Positions 36,501 through 49,500 of a stretch of DNA of 64,000 nt are shown here, piece by piece. The notes beneath the pieces are model-generated. The model saw only the letters and a program-made list of their open reading frames with translations. It made no database searches and was not told the origin of the DNA. Numbering within the stretch: the first letter of the stretch is position 1; the number at the start of each line of letters is the position of its first letter. Source of the DNA: Nemania diffusa (lineage: Eukaryota; Ascomycota; Sordariomycetes; Xylariales; Xylariaceae); the NCBI GenBank assembly GCA_038501195.1, contig JBBPUQ010000008.1:2986501-3050500 (forward strand). Direction: 5' to 3'. The position numbers were made by a program, and so were the translations under genes.

Positions 36501-37358
36501 TAGATTTGCAAATAGCGTACGAAACAATAAATTAATTAAGTAAATATATATATAATCGTACAAAACAATTAAAACAATAAAAACAATATATTTACTAAGT
36601 TTTAATTTTATTAAAATAATTGTATAATTAATTATTAATTTAAAATATTATATAAAAATATTTAGTAATTAAGTTGTTAGTTATATAATTAAACTAATAA
36701 TTTAGTTTTTAATGTTTTTTTTTAATAAAAAAAAAAAAAAAAAAAAGCGTAAAAATTGTTATTATTATTGTTATTGTTGTTATTATTGTTGTTATTATTG
36801 TTGTTATTACTGCTGCTGTTATTATTAAATTTATTTTATATAAAATAATAAATTAAATAGTTTTGTTATTTATAGTTGCTATAAAAACTACTAAAATAGT
36901 TTAGTAATTATATATAAATAAAAAAAAGCTTTATTAATTTATTAGTTAATATATTTGCTAATTGAATATATTTAAAACAAAATAATATAATAAAAACTTT
37001 TTTTAATTAAATTAAAAAAACATTAATATAGTTTAATTTATATATTTAAACTTAAGTTATAATAACTTATTTTTATATAAAAAAAATATTATAGTTAAAT
37101 AAAACTAATATTTTTTGCTATATATTATTATAGTATATAAGAATTAATTGTTAGTTTTTTGTTTAAAAAATTAAAAAAAAAAAAAAAAAAATAGCAGTAA
37201 AAAAAGTTAAAGCAGAAATAAAAGTACTATTTATATAAAAAAGTTAAAAATTATTATATAATTAAAAAAACAAATATATATATAATATTATTATAATAGT
37301 AGTGTTAATATTGTTGTTGTTGTTGCTATTACTATTACTGTTGCTACTGCTAATACTA

Positions 37359-37400
<42 letters not shown>

Positions 37401-40400
37401 AAAAAAATTTTAATATATTTGTATAAAAAATAAAACAGTATATGTTTTAGTTATTTTATTATTATATATATAAATAAATATATAAATTATATTTATATAT
37501 TTTTTATATAATAATTTTAATATATATATTTGTTATATATATTATATAATTATATAATATTAATATTTAATATATAAAATATATATATTATAATAAATAC
37601 TATTAATTTAATTAAGTTATATAAATAGAATAATTAAATATAAAATTTATATTACTGTTTTTTTTTTTTATATAATTTTTTTTTTTTTTTATATTATTAT
37701 TTTTTTTTTTTTATATAATTAATTTAATATATTAGCTTTTATATTTATAAATATATTTTATTTTTATAATATTAAATATTATATATATTAAAATATATAA
37801 CGAAACTTTTTTTAAAATATATATTGTTTTAATTATTTAAAGTTATAGTTTTAAAATATTAAAATTTTTAATAACAATAATAACTAAAATTCTTTTTGTA
37901 TAAAAGTTTCAAAGTAAATTTTATTTTAATTTATTTTAGTTAATTCTAGTTTAAATATTATTTTGTTATAAAAATATTTAATTATAAATTTTTAATATTT
38001 ATATAAATATAAATTTAGTTTAATTAGTTATATAAATTTAACTACTATAATATATTATTAAATTAATTATATTTAATAAAATATAAAAATATTATAATAA
38101 AAACTAAAATTTATTAAAAAATATAAACAAAATATTATATAATAATAATATTTAATAATTAAAATTAAAGTTAATTTATAAAAAATAATATATTTGTATA
38201 AAAAAAACAAACAATTAAATAAAAAGTTTTATTAATAAATATATAAATATTTTATTTAAATTAAAAAAAATATTTTAATATATATATAAAAGCTAATATA
38301 AACTTAAAAAGTTTATTTATTTATTTAAATCTTTTATATAAAATAAATCGAATTAAATTTAAACTTTTATATAACTAAATATTAAATATAAATATATTAT
38401 TTATTTCGATTATATTTAATACAATATTAAAATTATTGCAAATATTACAAATAAATTAATTATTAATTTATTTAAAACTAAAAAATTAAATATGTTTAAT
38501 TATATAGCTAAAAATTTGTTTAATATTAAAAAAGTTTTTTATTTTAAAAATATTTAAAACTTTTATATAATAATATATTTTTATATTTAAAAAGTTTATA
38601 TATTTTTTTTTAACTTTTATATAAATATTAAATTTAAATTAAAATATTAATAATATTTTAATAATAATTTGTTTAAACTAAATAAATTATTTAATAATAA
38701 ATTATATAAAAACTTATTATATAAAAAATTATTATATAAAAAACTATTATATAAGTAAAATTATATAATTAAAATTAAACAAAAAAAAAGTTTATTAATT
38801 ATTTAAACTGAATATTTTTATATTTTTTTTGTTATTTTTGTTATTTTTATTATTATTTCTATTGTTTTTGCTACTATTTTTATTATTTTTACTACTAGTT
38901 TTTTTATATAATTTTTTTTAAATATTTTTTATTATATAAAATATAATCGAATTAATATTTTTATTTTAGTTTTTAAAAAATTTAAATTTAATAATTTTAG
39001 TTTTAGTTTTAGTTTTAATTTTAATTAAAAACTAAAACAACTAAAGCTAACTAAAAATATTATTTATATAATAATATTTTTTATTAAATTTTAATAATTA
39101 AATTAATTAATAAAAAAAAAAAAACTTTAATAAAAAAATTAAGTTATATAATAAATTTATTTGTTATATAAAAATTTTATTTGTTATTTTTATTTTAGTA
39201 ATTAAATTATATATTAATAAATATATTTAAAAAAATTAAGCTTTTATTTAAATTATTTTTTATTTTAAATATAAAGTAGTTTTATTTTAATATAATTATT
39301 TAAATAAATTAACTTTTATATAATAATAAATTTAATTTTATATATATATTTTTTAAATTTATTAATTAAATGTTAAATTATTAATAAATTTAATGTTTTA
39401 TTAAAAGTTTAATATTATTATATATATTAACAAAATTTAAAATATATATATAAATATAAATATTTATAATTTTTTTTTATATAAAAAATATTATTAAATT
39501 TAATATTTTATAACTATATATTATATTAGTTTTTTATTTTAATAAAAAAAAAAGTATTAATTTTAACTATTTTTAAAAAAAATAACTATTATAAAAAAAA
39601 AATTTTTAATTAATAAATTTTTTAATATAAAAATTTTTTAGTTAATAAAAAAAGTTTTATATATTTTAAATAGTTTATTTAAAATTATATAAAGTTAGTT
39701 TTTTTATTTTTATATTATATAATTATTTTAAAGCTAAAAAAACTTTGTAATTTTTATATAAAATATTAAATTATATATTATATATATAACAATAAAATTT
39801 TAATTATTATATAAGTTTAAAAAATTTGTTATATTTAATTTTTTAATATATTAAATTTATTAATTAATTAATTTTATATAAAAAAACTTTTATTAAATTT
39901 TAATTTTTTAATTTTATTTATTTAATTTTTATATATAATATAAAGTTAAATAATTATTTTATTAATATAGCTTTTTTTTATTATTAAAACTTTTATATAA
40001 AATAAATATTTTATTTAATTTAATAAAAAAATTTTAAGTACTAATAAAAAAAACTATTTTAATATTTATATTAATTTAAATAAATAATAATTATATATTT
40101 ATAATAATTATTATATAAAAAAACTGCTTTAAAATATTAATAATAATATAAACAAAAAGTTCAATATAAATTTAAATAATTATATATAAATATATATTAA
40201 TATAAATATAAATTTTATAAATTAATTATTATATAAAAAAAAAATTTAGTAAAAAAAATTATTATATAAATTTTAATATTTATTTTTTAAAGCTTTATAT
40301 ATTTATTAAAATATTAAAAAAAATTACAATTAAATATAATAAATTTATTATATTAATAAATAATTAATTAATTATATTATTATATAACTTTTAATTATTA

Positions 40401-40920
40401 TATTTTATAATATTAATAAAACTAATTTTTATTAATAATAATATTAATATATATTTATATAAATTTATAAAAATAATTTTTATTAAAGTTTTAAATTATA
40501 AAGTTTTTTTATATATAATAATATAGCTATTTTATTATTTGTTATAAAATTTAAATATATTTTTTATTTATAAAATATTAATATTTTATATTATAACAAA
40601 AACAAATATTTTAAATTATATAAAAGCTAATAAATATATTAGTTTTTTAAAAATTAGTTTAAATTAATATATTTTTTTATTTTTATATAAAAAACAAAAA
40701 TTAAATTTTAAAAAATATATTATTAAACTATATTAAAAAACTTATATAATTAGTTTTAAAATTTTATAATTAAATATAATATTTTAATATATATTAAATA
40801 TATTAATAACTTTGTTTAATAATATTTTATAAAATATTAAATATTAATATTTCTGTTTTATATAAAACAGTAATTTTATTGCAAAATTTATTAATATTAA
40901 ACTGTAAACGAGACATTTTA

Positions 40921-41986
40921 TTAATTGTATATAAAAAAAAAAGCAATAAAGCGGGGTAAAAACGAAAAACGAAAAACTAAAAAGGAAAGTGGGGGAAAAA
41001 TAGTTTTGTCGGTGGTTTGTACGTATGGCCCACCGTCGGCTCCCCTTTCCACCAACTCGTCAAGTAACCTATCGCTAAGCGTATCCATTTGCTCAGCCGA
41101 TAAATTTGGTTGCAGATTCTCTGCCACTATATGTCGAGACCTAATCAGCCAGACCATCTATGACCTTCATCAAGAAAGTGACTTACTCTTCGCGTGCTTG
41201 ACTAGACCATCCATGGCCTTCGCGGTGCACCGCGCGCTCATCTCGGCAAGCGCCTTATCGGGATTCCTGACGCCAAATGCCATGTCGACGACACATTCGT
41301 CGATGTCCACAGCCCCGGCTTCTTCTAGCCACCCTCTCATGTCCTTGGCGTATTTCCATCCGGCGCCCGTCGCGGTGAACAAGGCCCGCACGAGGTCCAG
41401 AAACTCCTGGAACACGGGTCCCGAGTCCGGTCCCTCTTGCTCGGCTTCCACGAGCTGAATCCAGCCGCCCGGCTTGAGCAGCGCGAATAGCTGACGAATA
41501 ACCTGGGGTAGAGGCGTTGGCGCTGCACCGGGGAGCGTCAGGCGCTGGTGCACAAGGTCGAAGGTGGAATGTAGGTCGGCAGGCCACTCGTGGGCGATGT
41601 TGTGCACGCTGAAACTCGTGTCGGGCGGGAGCGCCTGCGGAAATAGCGAGGGATTGATGTCGGTGCCAACGTAGGTGTGGATGCCCGGGCTAGGAAGTGT
41701 CTTGCGGAGCTCGCTGATCCAGTGTCCTGAGAGCACTATTCGTCAACAGTCGCCGCCCTTTTTCTTGCTCTCTTCCGCACGAAACAGTGGCATACATACC
41801 GTCAGCAGTCCCCGAATCCAATATGTTCAATCCCGATCGTGTGAAATCGATGCGGGGTAGTATGATTCGCCCATCCAACGCATCTATCAGGACAAGGTGC
41901 TGGGCCATCAATCTTTCGGCTTCGGTCTCATTGACGGGAAGGAAGTAGGATGACGATGTCGTCTCTTCTTTCTGTATGTGACCCAT
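40921..41986 (-). CDS. LaeA/UMTA-like methyltransferase, C-terminus overrun by an element end
   Basis: SAM-dependent methyltransferase of the fungal LaeA/UMTA type. Exons 41986-41800, 41726-41187 and 41126-40921, introns of 73 and 60 bp; the joined frame is open for 310 codons. Visible motifs: SAM-binding ILDSGTADGHW (~55-65), YVGTDINPSLFP, FDLVHQRL, LLKPGGWIQLVE, then WLEEAGAVDIDE. The second intron ends at CATATAG with a good branch site; this acceptor is chosen because it keeps the family reading (PNLSAEQMDTLSDRLLDELVERG). From about 41031 downstream the frame runs through the inverted repeat of the AT-rich element and ends in a Phe-rich tail. The native last residues have therefore probably been replaced. 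The fold may survive because the lost part is short; activity is uncertain. Confidence 0.8.
40970..41031 (-). repeat. right inverted repeat of the AT-rich element, inside methyltransferase exon 3
   Basis: Reverse complement begins GGGCCATACGTACAAACCAC, matching the left end at 36434. It is translated as part of the methyltransferase C-terminus in the present sequence. Confidence 0.7.
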
Positions 41987-42442
41987 TTTCGCTGCCGGAT
42001 ATGACCTTGGACAAACTAACGCGATTTACTCTCTCTGGTTTGCTAATAGCTGGGTGGTAGGGTCAAGTAATAAAAGGAAATCGGCATTTGATACCCTAAG
42101 AGTCCACGAAAAGAGACCGAACCCCTTCGGGGTCCGGCTCGCGGCATCGTTGCGCGTCCGCAGTAGACACCGGTTACGGTGATATACATCTGAGGCTTAC
42201 ATTCAAGCTCTTGAATTGCTCTCAAAGTGCATATTACTAGGCACGAAATAGTTCACAGGAGAGTACGCTGCGAAATCCATCGTGTCATATTGAGTTGTTC
42301 AATCTCTTCATTATCCGTAAACCTACCTTATGATGCCCAACGTCTGCTTTTAAGGAGCCTCAAAACAATTTCTCGCTATACCCCAGTCTGGACCAGCTTG
42401 GCTTTCGGAGACCTTAGATTCATTGACGACTTGCCAGCTTTC
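41987..42442. other. intergenic region between methyltransferase and acetyltransferase
   Basis: Ordinary-composition DNA upstream of the methyltransferase start and downstream of the original acetyltransferase stop (42443-42445). Holds the methyltransferase promoter. No motif identified. Confidence 0.4.
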
Positions 42443-44328
42443 TCAGAACGGCATCGGCACATATTTCATCAGTGGTTCCACAACCGTGAATGGAAGGGGG
42501 CTCTCGGCTCCAATCCTTGACTTCAAGTAGCCGAGCGCAGGGAATCTAAGTGAGTACCACAACCAGGGTTGAAATTTAGTATCTTAGTAATTAGGACTAA
42601 TTTAGTATTACTAGATTAGTACTTACTTTAGTACTGATTTTTCAAATACTAAGCTAGTATTAGTACTATTTTCAAAATACTAATATTAATTTAGTAATAC
42701 TAAGTTAGTATTTAGTATAATACTAAGTACTAAAATATTCACTTATATAAGTTGTAAACGTTTATATATAAGAATAATTATTTAAGTAAATCAAGTGGTC
42801 TGTGCGCAGCTGTGGCTTATAGCTGTGGCTTTATAATACAAGCAGTTAAAATAGTGGCTAAGCAGTAGATTTTAGTACTTAGTATTTAGTACTAGTATTT
42901 CTTAATATTTTAGTAATAGTATTAGTACTCGGTAGTACTAAACTAAGTTAGTCTTAGTACTAGGTAATACTAAACTAAGTTAGTATTAGTACTGACTAAT
43001 ACTAAATTAGTATTACTAAATTTCAACCCTGACCACAACCATCTGATGACCCAAACATAGCCCACTGCCGACCTCCATTTACTCCCACCCTCACCCTTAC
43101 CAAGCCCCTTGCACCACGCCCATTTAACAAAGTCCTCGAATGTTATTGCAGCCGCCTGAAGGACAAAAAAGTAGAAGATCGGGTAAGCTGTCTCGGTGAT
43201 GGGCACATTGACGGGTATGGGGAGGATCAGGTGCGAGCTGGCGTGGAAATAACCGGAAACAAGGAAACTGAACCATAGCTGTATGTATGAGGATGCATTA
43301 GTGCCATGTTGAATGCCGAGCATATCGACCAAGGCACTTGACCAGACCGAGAGAGGCTATTCTAGCGTATCAGTTGAGATTGTGCCGAAAGCGAGGAGAG
43401 GCGACATACCCTGCGGATGAGCTGGTGCCAGTATTTACCCCAGAAACTGCGAATCGTGGTTGCTTGGCTGATGGGGTTAAACATGGGCGGCCAGTCCTAA
43501 CACGCATCTCACGTTAGAAAACTAAACAGAGAAAGAATCAAGTGTTTTCTCGGGTTGTCTAGTTGTGATCCGTCCCCCACCTACCTCGGGTGTTCCGAGT
43601 CCCAACACAACACAGACGACCGACAGCAGCGCATACTGCGCGGACAGCGCGAAGTACGGCGTCGCGGCAAAGACGAATAGCGTCGAGAAGCTCCAGCCAG
43701 GGCACGCGTACTTGAGCGTGATGAACCTCGAATTGACATCTCCGACTCCTCCCGTGTCGGGGTTCGTGTAGAAGAAGCGGATTCCGAGGTGAAAGCATAG
43801 GTCTGCTAGGACAAACGATTTGACGAATTGGAAGAGCCGATTACGCAAAAATTGGAACTTATCGGTCGTCCCGGACCTGGGCACGTTTTTGACCTGGTGG
43901 TTCCAGCCGATGCCCCTCTGATTGACGAGGAGCATCGTGGCCCAGCTTAGCTTACGGAAGCTGAAGGCGGGATAGCTCTCGGCCTCTTTCTTGCCGACGT
44001 CCTCGCGCCAGAAATGAGCCTCCGGGCCCTCATCGCCAGAAAGTAGTAGCTTTTCCAGAGTGGCAACCAGGAAGCTCCATTGAATGCAGAATGGCTGCGC
44101 ACTGCCGAGATCATTGGTGAACCTGGGCTGGAGCTGAACCTGGAACAACAGCCCTAGAAGAATACCGGAGAAGATGTAGCGCCGCCCGGGAAAGTTGGGT
44201 GAGATTAGCGCAACCAATTGGACGATATAGAGTAGAATATGGGGAACGATGGAGCCTTCCGGTTCAGCGAAGATATTATTCGCCCGGGCTCGATCGTTGA
44301 GTTCTTCAGCTAAGAACGTTTGGTTCAT
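42443..44328 (-). pseudogene. MBOAT/wax-synthase-like O-acetyltransferase interrupted by a MITE
   Basis: Membrane-bound acyltransferase of the fungal wax-synthase-like family, which acetylates hydroxyl groups of terpenoid and meroterpenoid metabolites. Exons 44328-43585, 43496-43410 and 43356 onward; introns of 88 and 53 bp. Visible: several hydrophobic segments, FWGKYWHQ and the histidine motif FLVSGYFHASSH. The last exon is split by the 468-bp hAT-type MITE at 42564-43031. The frame on one side (YVWVIRWLW) continues exactly on the other (to the stop at 42443-42445) if element and one target copy are ignored; the original length would be 422 aa. As it stands, translation ends inside the element at 42970, replacing the C-terminal ~40 residues with a short foreign tail. 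The N-terminus is also uncertain: hydrophobic in-frame codons typical of the family precede ATG 44328, but no upstream start is found. Confidence 0.88.
42564..43031. mobile_element. hAT-type MITE, 468 bp, inserted in the acetyltransferase exon
   Basis: The terminal inverted repeats CAGGGTTGAAATTTAGTA are identical at both ends (18 bp). An 8-bp target duplication ACCACAAC flanks the element (42556-42563 and 43032-43039), which is diagnostic for the hAT superfamily. The interior is packed with TAGTACT/AGTATTA motifs, typical of subterminal transposase-binding repeats, and has no coding capacity. Inverted ends are perfect and the duplication is intact, so the insertion is relatively young. Confidence 0.93.
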
Positions 44329-44644
44329 CGTGATTGCGGTAGCTACGAGAAGCAATCCCGGAGGAAAAAGTGATGGCGCTTACACGTTGGAACTGTCAAC
44401 TGTACTCTGATGCAGCTAAATACATACAGAGAGCGAGGCTCTAGGTCCTATCGGTGGCCAGGCCTAACTTCGGCCACCGGCTCGGTACTCGTATGGACTT
44501 CTGTAGAACAGGTCACCCGAATCCTACTACCTCTTTCGAAACATACCTAAAATACCTCCGTGGTATGCTGTCTATCGGGAAGTTTCCTCTTTGCCCTTTC
44601 CTCATCGATAGCCGCTAACAACTCTACAAACTGATATCGGCAAC
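44329..44644. promoter_or_regulatory. bidirectional promoter between acetyltransferase and P450
   Basis: Only 316 bp separate the two divergent starts, so the promoters must overlap. No specific binding site was identified by eye. If the acetyltransferase originally began further upstream, the shared region would be shorter still. Confidence 0.5.
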
Positions 44645-46570
44645 ATGACTCTTCTGGGCGAGGTCTTTGGGGTTACATGGGTTACAAGCGCGATCGTCCT
44701 CTTCACATCATTAGGGCTGCTATGGAGTCTCCTCCGGACATCGGATCCATATAACCGGTTCCCTAGGGTTGGGCTACCCTGGTACCTATCTTTCCTCCCA
44801 TCAAAGCCCGTACATAATCTCGTGGACGACGGGTACAATGAAGTGCGCATTTCTATTTTTCCATGATTACAATATACCGAGACTAACACCGGGGGACAGT
44901 TGAAAGGGCCTTTCGTGGTCAGGTGGTGGGCTCTTGATTGGCTCGTACTAGGGCCGGAGTATCTCGCAGATCTTAGGCACTGCGAGAGTGCCAGCCTCAG
45001 TTTCTTCCAAGTTATCAGCAAGGTAAACCATATCTTGCTTAAAGACCGAACGTGACCAAAGCGTTGATTTTCTTAATTTCTTTTTAATAGGCCCTGCACC
45101 TAGAGCATTCTGTAGGCAACCTCTATCACAACGATAGAATGGCCGAGGTGATCAAGAAGGGGATGAATTCGCAACTACGTAGGTTCTATCTCTCCATGTT
45201 GCTTGAAAAGAAGCTCAATGAAGTTTCAAATGCTAAAATTACTAGCGTCCCTGACTCCAATGGTAATTGATGAAGTTGAGAATGCATTTGCATCACATAT
45301 AGGTAGACCACAGGGTACCGCATCACCTACTGGACAATGTCACGACCGGTCGAAAGCTAACTTACAACATCTAGAATGGCAGGAGATACCCGTAGCCGAT
45401 ACCATCGCTGATTTGACCAATCAAGTGGCTTGTCGTGTTCTTATATGTCGTGAGTTAAGTCGAAATGCCGAATTCTTGAGAAGAACCATGACATTTCAAC
45501 ATTCCATCTTTATGCACGCCGTGATCATCATCTCCCTGCCTCTTGGGCCTTTTAGAAGCCTGTTGGCTCCCATAATTTCCCTTTCTCACAGGTGGAATTT
45601 GCAAAAAGCCATGGCGATTCTCCAACCAATTGTTGAAAGACGCATTCGAAACCGAAAACAATCTTCATGGGAAGAAGAGAACGACGGTATCGCGTGGACA
45701 CTGGATCTGACAAGTGAAGGCAAGATGGATCCCGAGTTGGCATCGCTAGAGATTCTACGCAACTTGTTTGCCGGAAGCCTCGCCCCGGGAGCCATGATCA
45801 CGGAAATGGTCTTCCAGGTTTTGATGGACCTGAACTTGTTGGCCGACCTTCGCGCCGAGGCGACGCTGGCGTTGGAAGAGCATGGGTGGACGGAGAAGCT
45901 CTTTCGGAAGTTGCCTTTACAAGACAGTTTCATAAGAGAACTGAACCGCCTGTATCCCACCGGCGCGAGTAAGTGTTTCCTCGACTCTGTCCTGACAGCA
46001 TCCTCTAGATGACCAGAGAGCTTACCAAGAGAAAAGCTGGCTGCTCCCGTCTTGTGGTAGACGAGAATTTCACCTTCTCCAACGGCCTGACAGTGAAGAA
46101 AGGCACGAGATTAACGTTCCCAATCATGGCAATCATGAAAGAGAACGAACGACTGGCGAGCCCGAGCGAGTTCGATGGCTACCGATTCCTCAAGCTACGA
46201 GACGTGCCGCACAGCGACGATGCAGGTACCGAGTACCAATGGGCGGCTTCTAGCATATCACCAGCAAACCTAATGTGAGTAGATGATGCAAGAGGAGACC
46301 CCCTTTTGATTTATATACGCTCCCATCACTAAGAACCGTCTCTCACTAAACTGACTCCCATGAAGGTTCGGGTACGGGAAACACGCATGCCCTGGACGAT
46401 ATTACTGCATTCGACAGGCAAAGTTAATCTTCACTAAACTGTTGGTCGATTACGATATAGAGTGGACAGAGCCTGGGATGACAAGACCACAGAGAGAGAC
46501 GATCGAGGGGCAGTTTGGACCGAATAGGTCCCGAAGGATGCGTCTGCGGTGGAGAGGCACGGTTAAATAG
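44645..46570 (+). CDS. cytochrome P450 monooxygenase, 500 aa
   Basis: Microsomal heme-thiolate monooxygenase, likely an oxidising tailoring enzyme. Seven exons: 44645-44842, 44900-45022, 45091-45178, 45246-45302, 45375-45968, 46037-46274, 46366-46570; introns of 57-91 bp, frame open throughout. Visible: N-terminal membrane anchor (VTSAIVLFTSLGLLWSLL), Pro/Gly-containing hinge region, ExxR at Glu344-Arg347 (ELNRLYP), FDGYRF (PERF-type) and the heme motif FGYGKHACPG with Cys441. The sequence around the heme motif resembles the ent-kaurene oxidase-like class of fungal P450s. Two introns (45303-45374 and 45969-46036) could be read through without a stop for part of their length. They are called because removing them restores family spacing and they have good branch sites. 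The usual AGxDT of the I helix is not conserved (SLAPGAMIT instead). Divergent from the acetyltransferase, suggesting shared regulation. No lesion seen. Confidence 0.92.
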
Positions 46571-49500
46571 GACGCTAATTATTGTCCAATAGCTCCGTCA
46601 ATCACAAAACCGCGATATCACGTAACCCATGAATTTGTCGAAGGTTTTTTTTTTTTAAACTAAATATAATTACTTTGCTCCATAAACGTGAATTTCAAAT
46701 AAACATCTAAATTCGACCCGTGCAATAGCCCCCTGCATCCAAGTAGCCTGAACGGTGAGCCATTAGGACCACTAGTAACAAACGCACAAACGCTTTAGCT
46801 TTTAGCTTTTAGCTATTTATTTTGCATGTTATATTTAAAATTTTTTTATACAATTAATAAAATTAATTTTTAAAAGTTATTATATTTATAAAATATTTTT
46901 TGTTTTTAATATTAATAAATTTTATATTTAAATTATTAAATTATATAAAAATAAAACTTTTGTTTTTAATATTTATAAATTATTTATTTAATAAAGCTAT
47001 TAATATATTTTTTATATATTATAATAATAAATTTAAATTTAAAAATTAATTAATTAATTAATTAAATTTTAATTTAAAGCAATTTTTTTTAAAATTTAAA
47101 TTTTTTTTTTTATATAAAGTTAAAAAAATTAATTTATTTAATATAATTTTATTAAATTTAAAATTTTTATTATTATTTATATAATTAAATATATTTATTT
47201 AAATAATAATATAAAATAATAATATTAATTAAATAAAAAATAAAACAAAATTATATAATATATAATTAAATTTTTTAAACAATATATATAAAAAAGTTTT
47301 ATAATATAAAATTTTAATAAAAATTATTTTTATAAGTTTATATAAATATAAACTAATATTATTATTAAAAAAAATAATTTTATTAATATTATAAAAATTA
47401 TTAATTAAAATTTATATAATAAAAAAATTAATTAATTATTTATTAATATAAAAAATATATAATTTTTAATTAAAACTTTATATAAAAGTTTAATAAATAT
47501 ATAAAGTTTTAAAAAATAAAAATAAAAATTTATATAATAGCTTTTTTTTTTATATAATTATTAATTTATTAAATTTATATTTATATTAATATTTATTTTT
47601 ATATAATTATTTAACTTTATATTAAATTTATTGTTTATATTATTTTAAATATATTAAAATAGTTTTTTTATATAATATTTAAAACAGTTATATAATTATT
47701 ATTTATTTAAATTAATATAAATAATAAAATTGTTTTTTTTATTAATATTTAAAGTTTTTTTATTAAAGTCAACAAATTTACTATATTATATAAAAGTTTA
47801 AATAAAATAAAATAATATTATTAACAAATATTACAGATTGCTATAAGGGGTCAATATATAGTACTTATTATGGTGGTGAAAACTGCGATGTAAAGGAGAG
47901 GAAGCAGGCTAGCCAGAGCTTTGGGCTACCAAACCTACCTATAGGTAGGTTTGGTGGCCTAGGGCCCTGGCTTACTTCCTCCCTCTTATATCGCAGTTTT
48001 CACCACTATAATAATACTATATATTAACCCTCTATGGCAATCTGTAGTAATAAAATAGCATTTTATTTTTATATTATTTATAAAATATAAATAAATAAAA
48101 TTAAAAAATAAAATTTTAATAATAAAGTTTTTATATAAATTTAATTAATTATTAAATTTTATATAATAATAAATTAATAACTTTTAAATTTATAAAAATA
48201 AAAAATTATTAAAACTTTATTATAATATATATAATATATAAATTTATTATTTATATAAAAGTTATAAATTTTATATAATTATAAAATAACTATATTATTT
48301 ATATATAAAAAAATTACTTATATATTATTTTTAAAAAGTTTATAAAAATTTATAAAACTTTGAAAGTTAATTAAAAAATTTTAATAATTAAAAGTTTTAA
48401 AATAAAAACTTTGTTTTATATAATAAATAATTTTTTAAAAAATATTAAAATTAATATTTTTATTTTAAAAAAATAAAAACATAATATAATATTTAATTTA
48501 AAATTTTAAAATTTAATAAAATCTTTTATATAAAAAAAAATTATAAATATTTTTATTTTTAAATTTATATAAATTTTTACTTTTATATATAAAAATATAT
48601 AAATTTTAACAATATATTAATTTTATTATTAATTAAATATTTAATTAATAATATTAAAAAATTAATAAAAACTTTTAAAAGTTTTAAATAAAAAAGCTTA
48701 TATAAAAATAATGCACTTTTTAAAGTAAGTTATACTAGTTAGCACTTGTAAAGAAAATAGCACCTGTATATATTTATAAATTAAATAAAAACTTATAAAA
48801 ACTTATAAAAACCCACAAAGACCTATGTATATAATTAAACCTTAGGTTTTAAGAATTGCTGTGGATTTTTTTTTAAATATAATTTATATTTCACTTTTTA
48901 CTACTTTATTTAATTACCTTTGATTATATTTATTAAAAATATATATATTAAATATATATATATATTTTTTTTTATATAATTATTAATTTATTTAATTAAA
49001 TATATTATAATAAAATTATTTTTTTTTTAAAAATAAATAATAATTTAAATAGAAATTTTATTTTATTAAAATTTTTTATTAATATATAATAAAATTATAA
49101 AATTATAAATAATTAAATAATTATTATATAATTTATTTATTTTATTAAAAAGTTTTATTTTTTGTTAATTTTTTTAATTTATATAATTTAAAAATTAAAC
49201 TTTTTATATAATTAACTTTTAATTTTTTTATATAATTAATTTTTAAACTTTTTATATAATTAATTTTTAAATTTAATTTTTGTTTTAAAATTAAATTAAA
49301 ATTTTTTAACTTTTTTAAGTTTAAAACTAATATAAAAATATTATAAACTTATTTTATATTATTAATAATATTAGCAAAAAATTAAATAAAAAAATTTAAA
49401 CTTTTAATTATATAAAAGTTTTGTTAAAATATTAATATTAGTTATAACTATATATTATAATTTATATATTATAATATTTATATTGTAGTTATATAAATAA

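Larger units (their letters stand above)
36434..41031. mobile_element. AT-rich degraded element with terminal inverted repeats, ~4.6 kb
   Basis: Both ends carry the same ~60-bp sequence in inverted orientation. The first 34 bp from GGGCCATACGTACA are identical except one G/A difference, followed by looser similarity through CCACTTTCC and TTTTTAG-type words. Everything between is RIP-type AT DNA with long homopolymers (a 35-base A run at 37364-37398) and GTT/ATT-rich simple repeats (36758-36832, 37300-37362, 38820-38905). A DNA transposon destroyed by RIP is the simplest reading. I found no target-site duplication, so the exact ends are provisional. No transposase can be read. Confidence 0.6.
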
